From assembly GCA_021773015.1 (NCBI GenBank), contig JAJFKW010000001.1, forward strand, positions 930,001 to 994,000: a stretch of DNA of 64,000 nt. Reading direction: 5' to 3'. Source of the stretch: Woeseia sp. GTDB lineage: Bacteria; Pseudomonadota; Gammaproteobacteria; Steroidobacterales; Woeseiaceae. Under the pieces are notes generated by a model that saw only the letters and a list, made by a program, of their open reading frames with translations, ran no database searches and had not been told where the DNA came from. Position 1 is the first letter of the stretch. Each line of letters starts with the position of its first letter. The position numbers and the translations under genes were made by a program. Of the stretch, positions 57,018 to 64,000 are shown piece after piece.

Positions 57018-57950
57018 CTAGCCGCGTGGGTGATGCTGGGTATGCAGGTCTTTTAGCCGCTCGCGAGCCACGTGGGTGTATATCTGTGTTGTCGAGAGAT
57101 CGCTATGCCCTAACAATAGCTGCACAACGCGCAGGTCGGCTCCTCGGTTGAGTAAATGCGTAGCAAAGGCGTGGCGAAGGCTGTGTGGCGACAGCTTCTT
57201 CTCAACGCCGGCTTTTTGAGCATAACGCTTGATAATGTGCCAAAACGCCTGTCTGGTCATGCGATCGCCGCGTCGGGTAGGAAACAGATAGTCCGTTTGC
57301 CGTTCCAGCAGAATCTCCATCCGTGGACCGTCAATAAATTCGCGCAGCCAACGCTGTGACTCTTCGCCCAATGGTATCAAGCGTTCTCTGTCGCCCTTAC
57401 CAATGATCCTCAAAACGCCTTGGTTAAAATTGACCTGTGATTGTTTGAGGTTAATAAGTTCGGAAACGCGCAAGCCCGTCGCGTACAGCAATTCGAGCAT
57501 CGCCCGGTCCCGGTGGCCCAAAGGCTCGTCGGTATTTGGTGCATGTAGTAGCGCATCGACCTCGTCTTCTGTCAGCGTTTTGGGCAAAGAACGGCCAATA
57601 CGCGGCATTTCGATGTCGGCAGTCGGATCGCTATCGCGCAATCCCTCTCTCATGATGTAGCGGAAGAAGCGTCGAAAGCTGGATAATTGGCGTGCTGTGG
57701 ATCGCGGTTTCGCACCACTCTCGACGCGCTTCGCGATGAATTCGAGCAAATCGGCTTTTTCGGCATTTTCAATCTTAATATCGCGTTCTGCGAGGCCACG
57801 CCATAACGTCATGAGATCGGCACGGTAGGCACCCAACGTATTGGTCGACAGGCCACGTTCCATCCAAATCGCATCCAGAAACTTGTCAACCAAAGCTTCC
57901 GAGCTGGATGGTGGGGGCGATGCTCCCTGGTTATCCTGACTACTTGCCAT
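57018..57950 (-). CDS. xerD: Site-specific tyrosine recombinase XerD
   Basis: 310 aa from the ATG at 57950 (the in-frame upstream TTG is rejected). SAM-like N-domain LVDKFLDAIWMERGLSTNTL, then the catalytic residues: Arg in ATGLRVSELINLK, Lys in GKGDRERLIPLG, His-x-x-Arg in HSLRHAFATHLLN, HSDLSTTQIYTHV with Tyr nucleophile. XerD resolves chromosome dimers at dif. No dif site is seen here. Confidence 0.96.
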   Translation of the reverse strand: MASSQDNQGASPPPSSSEALVDKFLDAIWMERGLSTNTLGAYRADLMTLWRGLAERDIKIENAEKADLLEFIAKRVESGAKPRSTARQLSSFRRFFRYIMREGLRDSDPTADIEMPRIGRSLPKTLTEDEVDALLHAPNTDEPLGHRDRAMLELLYATGLRVSELINLKQSQVNFNQGVLRIIGKGDRERLIPLGEESQRWLREFIDGPRMEILLERQTDYLFPTRRGDRMTRQAFWHIIKRYAQKAGVEKKLSPHSLRHAFATHLLNRGADLRVVQLLLGHSDLSTTQIYTHVARERLKDLHTQHHPRG

Positions 57951-58144
57951 AGCGTCCGTCGCGTCCAATTGTCATACGCATCCTGTGCGTCGATTCCGGT
58001 AAAACTTCGCCAGAGCAGTTACTCTCAGGCGGCTACGAGAAATCGACCGGCATTGGCCATCCTGCTGTTTTAGCAAGCGGTAGAACGGCGTCAAGATGCA
58101 GGCTTTTCAAGGGTTTCAGTATGCGGAGGCGTCTCTCAGCGAGG

Positions 58145-58160
58145 CGTGATCGCTGTCACA
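58145..58160. promoter_or_regulatory. CRP/Vfr-like binding site 1
   Basis: CGTGATCGCTGTCACA fits GTGA-N6-TCAC with the outer CA of the consensus TGTGA-N6-TCACA. It is about 180 bp upstream of the plsC start. Confidence 0.55.
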
Positions 58161-58183
58161 AATTCACCAAGGCATTAACATAA

Positions 58184-58199
58184 AGTGATCTGCGTCACA
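58184..58199. promoter_or_regulatory. CRP/Vfr-like binding site 2
   Basis: AGTGATCTGCGTCACA has the same GTGA-N6-TCAC core 39 bp from site 1. Two sites this close in an otherwise empty region suggest real binding by a CRP/Vfr-type cAMP receptor. Confidence 0.55.
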
Positions 58200-58330
58200 C
58201 TGTACAACGTCTCTCATGACGGTTCGGCACCGGCATTTCAAATGGCGGTTTACACCACTTTCCGCTATTTTCGCCGGGCAGCGAATCGAAGTCTCGCCAT
58301 TAACCCAGGTTGTCGGCAAATCCGCCAATT

Positions 58331-59086
58331 ATGAAAGACAAGCTAATCAAAGCCCGTCAACGCGCCGGGCGCTTCCTATACGGCATATTCGCCTGGCTCG
58401 CGTTTCTTGGGACGGTCATTGCCGCGCTCATCAGTGCGACACTTGTGCCAGGCCTTAAGCGCCGTCGACGATGGGTAGCAGCGGCGGCCCGTGGTTTCTT
58501 CAAAGTTGCTGCAATTCGTACGGTAGTTCGCGGCACTGAGAATTTTCCCACAGGCCATTGTGTGGTCGTGGCCAACCACGCAAGCTATCTTGATGGTGTA
58601 ATTCTCCAAGGGTTCCTGCCGCCCAAGTTTTCCTACGTCATTAAAGGCGAAGTACGCAAAGTGCCAGTCGTCCATTTTTTTCTACGTCGGATTGGCTCGA
58701 AATTTGTCGAGCGCTTTGCCGCCGTCGCAAGTGCGCGCGACGCCCGTAACCTGGTCAGGGCAGCAACTGGCGGAGAATCATTGGCGTTTTTTCCGGAAGG
58801 GACATTCATTGAGGAGCCTGGGCTTGGTAAATTCCGGCCAGGCGCGTTTGCGGCAGCAATCCGCGGCGAGTTGCCGCTGATACCGGTTGTCATCCGCGGC
58901 TCGCGCGATCTGATGCCCGCGGGCCGCTTGTTGCCGTCACACGGAAAACTTCAAATTGATATTCTTCGGCCTATTTATCCCGACGAAGTTGCTGAATCGA
59001 ATAACGCCGAGCTCGGCCAGTTGGCGCGACAACGAATTTTAGCAGTTCTGGGGGAGCCCGACCTGTCACCAGAACATGCTGCTTGA
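58331..59086 (+). CDS. plsC: 1-acyl-sn-glycerol-3-phosphate acyltransferase (PlsC family)
   Basis: 251 aa from the ATG at 58331. An N-terminal helix (LYGIFAWLAFLGTVIAALIS) is followed by motif I NHASYLDG (NHxxxxD, His83/Asp88) and motif III FFPEGTFIEE (154-159), with PLIPVVIRGS after them. It adds the sn-2 acyl chain to lysophosphatidic acid. The gene is preceded by two CRP-like sites. Confidence 0.88.
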   Translation: MKDKLIKARQRAGRFLYGIFAWLAFLGTVIAALISATLVPGLKRRRRWVAAAARGFFKVAAIRTVVRGTENFPTGHCVVVANHASYLDGVILQGFLPPKFSYVIKGEVRKVPVVHFFLRRIGSKFVERFAAVASARDARNLVRAATGGESLAFFPEGTFIEEPGLGKFRPGAFAAAIRGELPLIPVVIRGSRDLMPAGRLLPSHGKLQIDILRPIYPDEVAESNNAELGQLARQRILAVLGEPDLSPEHAA

Positions 59087-59236
59087 ACCCATGCCGGTAT
59101 CGAGAAATTAACGCGTTGGTCGCAATACAGTGTTGCCATCAAGCGGTGACCCGCGCTAACGTGCCGACTCGTTTAATGATCGCAAATATTGTTCCGCTCA
59201 TTGCGACAGTTTCAGGACAAACAAAAGCAAATTTTC

Positions 59237-60415
59237 ATGAGTAAAGATAAAGTCGTAATAGTTGCTGCCCGCCGCTCACCGATGGGTGCTTTTCAGGGCG
59301 CGCTGGCTGCGATGCAGGCAACCGAATTTTCTGCCGCTGTGGCCGAGACAACCGTTGCCGACGCAGAAATCGACCCTGCTGATATCAGTGAGGTCATTTT
59401 GGGTTGCGTGTTGCCCGCAGGCCTCGGTCAGGCACCGGCACGTCAAGCGGCATTGGGCGCAGGAATACCACTGGGTGTCGGCTGTACGACAATCAACAAA
59501 GTGTGCGGCTCTGGCATGAAATCGACCATGCTCGGCCACGACTTGATTCGGGCAGGCAGTGCAAAGATTGTGCTTAGCGGCGGGATGGAGTCAATGAGCA
59601 ATGCACCATATTTGATGCCCAAGGCGCGCAGCGGGTATCGCATGGGACATCAAGAAGTCCTTGATCATATGTTCTTTGACGGATTGCAAAACCCTTATGA
59701 CGGCAAAATGATGGGGCACTTCGCCGAACTGACCGCTGCCAAATACGAATTCAGCAGAGAAGCACAGGACGAATTCGCCATCACATCAGTACTGCGCGCG
59801 CGCGAAGCCGCGGCCAACAATAGTTTCGTGGACGAAATCGTGCCGATTACGGTAAAAACACGTCGCGGCGAAACACTGGTTGAGCTTGACGAGGGACCGC
59901 AGCTTGCCGACACCGATAAGATTCCGCATTTGCGCCCCGCGTTCAGTAAGGACGGCACAGTAACCGCGGCGAGTTCGTCGTCAATTTCGGATGGGGCAGC
60001 CACGCTCATACTGATGCGAGAAACCGAAGCAAAAAGTCGCGGCTTATCCATTCTTGCAACAATCGCGGGCCATTCAGGATTTGCGCACGAGCCGGCCTGG
60101 TTCACTACCGCCCCCGTGTACGCCATAAGAGCTTTGCACGAGAAACTGGGTTGGTCAGCGAAATCAGTGGATCTTTATGAAATTAACGAAGCATTTGCTT
60201 GTGTCACGATGGCCGCAATGCAGGACGTCGGCATAGCGCATGAAAAGGTCAACGTTAATGGCGGTGCCTGCGCGTTAGGACATCCAATTGGTGCATCTGG
60301 TGCCAGAATCATCGTTACACTCATTCACGCTTTACGACGGCGCGGCGGCGGAATTGGAGTCGCCTCGCTATGTATCGGTGGTGGCGAAGCTGTCGCGATC
60401 GGCGTCGAAGTTTAA
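59237..60415 (+). CDS. Acetyl-CoA C-acetyltransferase (thiolase)
   Basis: 392 aa from the ATG at 59237; an earlier in-frame start adds residues outside the family. Catalytic Cys90 in KVCGSGMKSTM, NEAFACVTMAA, GGACALGHPIGASGARI (catalytic His) and CIGGGEAVAIGVE (second Cys) are intact. It condenses or cleaves acetoacetyl-CoA/3-ketoacyl-CoA. It is 12 bp from the following SDR gene and surely co-transcribed. Confidence 0.93.
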   Translation: MSKDKVVIVAARRSPMGAFQGALAAMQATEFSAAVAETTVADAEIDPADISEVILGCVLPAGLGQAPARQAALGAGIPLGVGCTTINKVCGSGMKSTMLGHDLIRAGSAKIVLSGGMESMSNAPYLMPKARSGYRMGHQEVLDHMFFDGLQNPYDGKMMGHFAELTAAKYEFSREAQDEFAITSVLRAREAAANNSFVDEIVPITVKTRRGETLVELDEGPQLADTDKIPHLRPAFSKDGTVTAASSSSISDGAATLILMRETEAKSRGLSILATIAGHSGFAHEPAWFTTAPVYAIRALHEKLGWSAKSVDLYEINEAFACVTMAAMQDVGIAHEKVNVNGGACALGHPIGASGARIIVTLIHALRRRGGGIGVASLCIGGGEAVAIGVEV

Positions 60416-60427
60416 TCGGAGAGAAAA

Positions 60428-61195
60428 ATGGATATCGCGACAGCGAAAGTGTTGGTATCGGGCGGCGCGTCAGGCTTAGGGCTGGCGACTGCTAAAACGG
60501 TTATCGATGCCGGGGGCCACGCCGTTTTGCTGGACATAAATGATGAACAAGGAAAGCAAAGTGCTGACGCACTTGGCGAACGTGCTCGGTTCATAAAGAC
60601 AGACGTCACCGTAGAAAACGACGTACGCGCGACATGCAAGCAGGCTGCCAAATTCATGGGCGGCATCACATTGGCCGTTAGCTGTGCCGGAATATTGCTG
60701 CCTTCACGCGTGCTTGGTCGCGAGGGACCGATGGCGGCAGAGCAGTTTTCACGTACCGTGCAGGTAAATTTAGTCGGCAGTTTCATCGTCACCAAAGAGG
60801 CCGCCAACATCATGCAGAAAAACGAGCCAAATGACGGCGGCGAACGCGGTGTTGTTGTCAATACAGCCTCTGTTGCAGCGTTCGAAGGACAAATTGGTCA
60901 AGCTGCGTATTCTGCATCCAAAGGCGGGGTCGTCGGCATGATGATGCCGATCGCCAGGGAACTGGCGCGCTTTGGTATTCGCGTGAACACCATTGCGCCT
61001 GGCATATTTATGACGCCAATGATGGCCGGGCTACCAGATGAGGTACAGCAATCATTGGGGGCGCAGGTTCCGTTCCCCCCGCGATTAGGACGACCTGAGG
61101 AATATGCGGCGTTGGTCAGCAGTATCTACAGCAATACGATGCTCAATGGCGAAGTGATTCGATTGGATGGCGCGATTCGAATGCAGCCTAAATAA
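60428..61195 (+). CDS. SDR family 3-hydroxyacyl-CoA dehydrogenase (HSD10-like)
   Basis: 255 aa. VSGGASGLGLATAKTVIDAG (NAD-binding), Ser in VVVNTASVAAFEGQIGQAAY then SASKGGVVGM (Tyr-x-x-x-Lys), and IAPGIFMTPMMAGLPDEVQQ match the 3-hydroxyacyl-CoA dehydrogenase type-2 group (HSD17B10-like). It pairs with the thiolase upstream for the last two steps of a short-chain or 2-methyl-branched beta-oxidation. Confidence 0.9.
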   Translation: MDIATAKVLVSGGASGLGLATAKTVIDAGGHAVLLDINDEQGKQSADALGERARFIKTDVTVENDVRATCKQAAKFMGGITLAVSCAGILLPSRVLGREGPMAAEQFSRTVQVNLVGSFIVTKEAANIMQKNEPNDGGERGVVVNTASVAAFEGQIGQAAYSASKGGVVGMMMPIARELARFGIRVNTIAPGIFMTPMMAGLPDEVQQSLGAQVPFPPRLGRPEEYAALVSSIYSNTMLNGEVIRLDGAIRMQPK

Positions 61196-61230
61196 GCACA
61201 GCTTCAATCTGCTTGAGGGAGACCAGTGAG

Positions 61231-62880
61231 CTACATTCCCGGGTAGTTTGGTCCGCCACCCCCTTCGGGAACAGTCCAAATGATATTTTGCGTTGGGTCT
61301 TTTATGTCGCAGGTTTTGCAGTGAACGCAATTTTGCGCATTTATCTGAAACTTGGATTCACCGCCTTCCTCAACCACCTCATACACGCCAGCTGGGCAAT
61401 AGCGCTGCGCAGGCTCATCATAATTCGGCAAATTGACCGCGATAGGTATTGCAGCATCCTTTAAAGTCAGGTGTGATGGCTGGTCCTCTTCATGATTGGT
61501 GCTAGACAAATATACGGACGACAAGCGGTCGAAGCTAATCACACCGTCGGGCTTAGGATAATCAATTTTCGGCGCGTCTTGCGCTTTTGCCAGTGAGTCA
61601 TGATCCGCTTCAGCATTGTGCATCGTAAACGGCAATTTGCCACGAAATATGTTCTGATCGATGAAGGTAAAAGCCGCGCCCAAAAAAGTCCCGAATTTAT
61701 GCAGTGCCGGGCCGAAATTTCGCGCACGATGCAACTCGTCAAAAACCCACGATTTTTTCACACTGCTTTCGTATTCCGTTACCTCGGCCGCGCGATCATC
61801 GCACTCTAAACTCGCGTATATACTCTCGGCCGCCAACATTCCGGTCTTGATCGCTGTGTGGGCGCCCTTGATCTTCGCGCCGTTTAGGAAACCCGCGTCG
61901 CATCCAACTAACACGCCGCCAGGGAATGTCAATTTAGGTAATGATTGTAATCCGCCCTTGTTGACGGCTCGCGCCCCGTAGGCAATTCGTCTGCCCCCTT
62001 CAATGTACTGCAGGATTTTGGGGTGATGCTTCCAGCGTTGAAACTCGGCGAATGGCGACAGATGAGGATTTTTGTAGTTAAGTGCGACGATGAAGCCCAA
62101 AAATACCTGATTGTTGGCAGCGTGATACAAAAATCCACCGCCCTCTGTTCGGTTGTTCATCGGCCAGCCCATGGTATGTACAACCAAGCCTTCCTGGTGC
62201 ATTGACGGCTCGATTTCCCAAATTTCCTTGATCCCGATACCATAGTGCTGCGGATCCGCCGCAGCCCGCAAATCGAATTTTTGTATTAACTGTTCTCCGA
62301 GACTGCCGCGGCACCCCTCGGCAAAAACAGTGTACTTACCGAGTAACTCGTAACCAGGTTGGTATGCATCTTTTTGCTGTCCATCCTTGCCAATGCCCAT
62401 GTCCGAGGTCGCGACCCCCCTCACCCTGCCCTGATCATCGTAAAGTATTTCAGAAGCGGCAAACCCCGGGAATATATTTGCTCCCGCAGCTTCGGCCTGT
62501 TCACCTAACCACTGACATAGTTTGCCTAGACTGATGATGTAGTTGCCCTTGTTGTGCATCGGCTTGGGAACAAACAGGCCCGGCACCTTGATTGATTTCT
62601 TGTCACTTGTCAGATAATGAATATCGTCGCGGAGAACCTCGGACGTCACCGGAGCGCCGCGTTCTTTCCAGTCTGGGTACAATTCGGCCAGGCCGCGCGG
62701 CTCGAATACGTTTCCGGAAAGAATATGCGCACCGATCTCGGCGCCTTTTTCAACAACGACAATGTTGAGTTCTGTGCCGTTTTTTTCCGCCTGTTGCATA
62801 AGCTTACAGGCGGCGGCAAGACCTGCAGGGCCGCCGCCAACGATTACAACGTCAAATTCCATCGACTCGCGTTCTGTCAT
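61231..62880 (-). CDS. Electron transfer flavoprotein-ubiquinone oxidoreductase
   Basis: 549 aa. FAD-binding VVIVGGGPAGLAAACKLMQQ at the N-terminus, then GAEIGAHILSGNVFEPRGL, and at the C-terminus the 4Fe-4S ligands in RYCPAGVYEV and NCVHCKTCDIKDPTQNI. It moves electrons from ETF to ubiquinone and so serves the acyl-CoA dehydrogenases at 3-4 kb and 18-20 kb. It is convergent with the SDR gene (35 bp apart) and divergent from zapE. Confidence 0.95.
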   Translation of the reverse strand: MTERESMEFDVVIVGGGPAGLAAACKLMQQAEKNGTELNIVVVEKGAEIGAHILSGNVFEPRGLAELYPDWKERGAPVTSEVLRDDIHYLTSDKKSIKVPGLFVPKPMHNKGNYIISLGKLCQWLGEQAEAAGANIFPGFAASEILYDDQGRVRGVATSDMGIGKDGQQKDAYQPGYELLGKYTVFAEGCRGSLGEQLIQKFDLRAAADPQHYGIGIKEIWEIEPSMHQEGLVVHTMGWPMNNRTEGGGFLYHAANNQVFLGFIVALNYKNPHLSPFAEFQRWKHHPKILQYIEGGRRIAYGARAVNKGGLQSLPKLTFPGGVLVGCDAGFLNGAKIKGAHTAIKTGMLAAESIYASLECDDRAAEVTEYESSVKKSWVFDELHRARNFGPALHKFGTFLGAAFTFIDQNIFRGKLPFTMHNAEADHDSLAKAQDAPKIDYPKPDGVISFDRLSSVYLSSTNHEEDQPSHLTLKDAAIPIAVNLPNYDEPAQRYCPAGVYEVVEEGGESKFQINAQNCVHCKTCDIKDPTQNIIWTVPEGGGGPNYPGM

Positions 62881-63027
62881 TTGCTCTATTCTTATCTTAG
62901 TGGGCCGAAATTAGTTGGCTATCTTAGCGCGTTATCCCAATTTGCTGCAGTAGATGTCGTAAAATAACCGTGCGCAAGAGCGACGAATTAGTTAATTCAA
63001 GAATGGCAGTGATTCGCGGAGCAGACT

Positions 63028-64000
63028 ATGCTGATTCCGCCGCCCAAGGATCTTCGTGTGACAATGAGAAGAAACTACAACAAGATTGTCGAACAAGACG
63101 GCTTGGTCGCAGACCCGCAGCAACTGGAAATCGTCAACGCATTGGCGGACCTACAGGTTGCTCTGGAGTACGCCCCGACAGGCATACATAAAGTGATGCA
63201 TAAATTTGGGCTGTCGGCCGCGCCGCCGGCGCCACGTGGACTATACATTTGGGGTGGCGTTGGTCGTGGTAAAACGTTTTTGATGGACCTCTTTTTCGAA
63301 TCGCTGGCCATTGAACGAAAAAAGCGCATACATTTTCATAGAATGATGAGCGAAATTCACGATCACCTAAACATGATTGGTGAAGCTGAAGACCCCTTGG
63401 CAAAAATCGCAACACTTATCAGCAAGGACGCGCGCGTTCTTTGCTTTGACGAGTTCTTTGTCAGCGATATTGCGGATGCGATGCTATTGGGGCGGCTACT
63501 CGAAGCGCTTTTTGACGAAGGTGTTACGCTGGTCGCTACCTCAAACAGCGCTCCGGAAAGTTTGTATTTAGACGGCCTGCAACGAGAGAGGTTCTTACCG
63601 GCAATTGATTCGTTATTAAGAAATACAACAGTATTGGAGCTTGACGGCGGCGCAGATTATCGATTGCGGCTGATGCAGCAAGCAGGCACTTATATTTTTC
63701 CAGCCGACGACAGCGCACAACAAAAATTGCGGAGGTTTTTTGCGCACGTTGCGCCAGGCAAAACAATCGAGAATCGTAATTTAGACATTCTCGGTCGAAA
63801 TATTCATACATTACGATGTGCAAAAGGCGTTGCTTGGTTCGACTTTTTGGAGATTTGCGACGGCCCGCGCAGTCAAAACGACTACATCGAGATTGCGCGC
63901 TGGTATCAGACGGTAATCATTTCTGACATTCCGGTCCTGGACGCCGAACTCGAAAACGCCGCGCGTCGATTTATTTCTCTGGTTGACGAATTTTACGACC
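63028..64000 (+). CDS. zapE: Cell division ATPase ZapE (AFG1 family), 5' part
   Basis: At least 324 codons; the gene runs off the window end with no stop. The ATG at 63028 has CGGAG 8 nt upstream. Walker A LYIWGGVGRGKTFLMDLF and Walker B VLCFDEFFVSDIADAMLLGR are intact, then LVATSNSAPESLYLDGLQRE, and the YRLRLMQQAGTYIFP region typical of the family. ZapE is an AFG1-like ATPase that affects the Z-ring. Confidence 0.92.
   Translation, partial: MLIPPPKDLRVTMRRNYNKIVEQDGLVADPQQLEIVNALADLQVALEYAPTGIHKVMHKFGLSAAPPAPRGLYIWGGVGRGKTFLMDLFFESLAIERKKRIHFHRMMSEIHDHLNMIGEAEDPLAKIATLISKDARVLCFDEFFVSDIADAMLLGRLLEALFDEGVTLVATSNSAPESLYLDGLQRERFLPAIDSLLRNTTVLELDGGADYRLRLMQQAGTYIFPADDSAQQKLRRFFAHVAPGKTIENRNLDILGRNIHTLRCAKGVAWFDFLEICDGPRSQNDYIEIARWYQTVIISDIPVLDAELENAARRFISLVDEFYD

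Larger units (their letters stand above)
57951..58330. other. Gene-free region with two CRP-like sites
   Basis: 380 bp between the divergent xerD and plsC genes. Open frames in it are short and unsupported. Its clear content is the pair of GTGA-N6-TCAC sites listed separately, on the plsC side. Confidence 0.5.

Overview
The window looks like chromosomal DNA of a non-enteric gammaproteobacterium, probably marine or environmental. The clearest marker is a conserved housekeeping run on the minus strand: trmJ-iscS-(iscU-like)-iscA-ndk-rlmN-pilF-rodZ-hisS-yfgM-bamB-der, with suhB divergent from trmJ, followed by queA-tgt-yajC-secD-secF. The MetX-family acyltransferase resembles xanthomonad-type serine O-succinyltransferases as I remember them. 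The isc genes lack iscR, hscBA and fdx at this locus. I cannot name a genus. There is no rRNA, CRISPR array, prophage or intact insertion sequence. One tRNA gene, tRNA-Leu(CAA), is present.

Layout. 1-2.7 kb: the 5' part of a Bax-inhibitor-1/YccA gene and a CASTOR/POLLUX-type ion channel with an unusual N-terminal domain. 2.9-3.1 kb: a MITE-like repeat. 3.1-10.8 kb: a B12-dependent fused acyl-CoA mutase (icmF) heading an operon with a thioesterase, an SDR, a crotonase and an acyl-CoA dehydrogenase, divergent from a TetR regulator across a perfect 20-bp palindrome. 10.9-13.9 kb: small secreted or unknown proteins, a crotonase and a YceI protein. 13.9-22.5 kb: eight same-strand genes (desaturase, TIM-barrel protein, LuxR regulator, isovaleryl-CoA-type dehydrogenase, MccB-type carboxyltransferase, SDR, APH-like acyl-CoA kinase, MaoC hydratase). 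22.7-25.4 kb: glnK, lepB and a small DNA-repair cluster. 25.5-34 kb: an accessory stretch of single small genes (DUFs, glyoxalase, ABM monooxygenase, 2OG-oxygenase, cyclase, methyltransferase) with a TetR/NAD(P)-binding pair sharing a clear operator. 34-52.8 kb: the housekeeping run. 52.9-55.2 kb: an ECF sigma, putative anti-sigma and PDZ operon. 55.4-64 kb: tRNA-Leu, a Nudix hydrolase, dsbC, xerD, plsC, a thiolase/SDR pair, ETF-ubiquinone oxidoreductase and the start of zapE.

How the genes may work together. The two acyl-CoA blocks (3-10 kb and 14-22 kb), the thiolase/SDR pair and ETF-QO suit an organism that degrades branched or hydroxylated short acyl-CoAs, with electrons passing from the acyl-CoA dehydrogenases through ETF to ubiquinone. 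The most interesting hypotheses are: IcmF feeding an isovaleryl-CoA dehydrogenase/carboxylase route; a 4-hydroxyacyl-CoA phosphorylation route built around the APH-like kinase; and a compact regulatory node where a TetR operator seems to overlap the start codon of its own leaderless gene. I did not find an obviously new defence or mobile system. These functional links are inferences from gene content and order.
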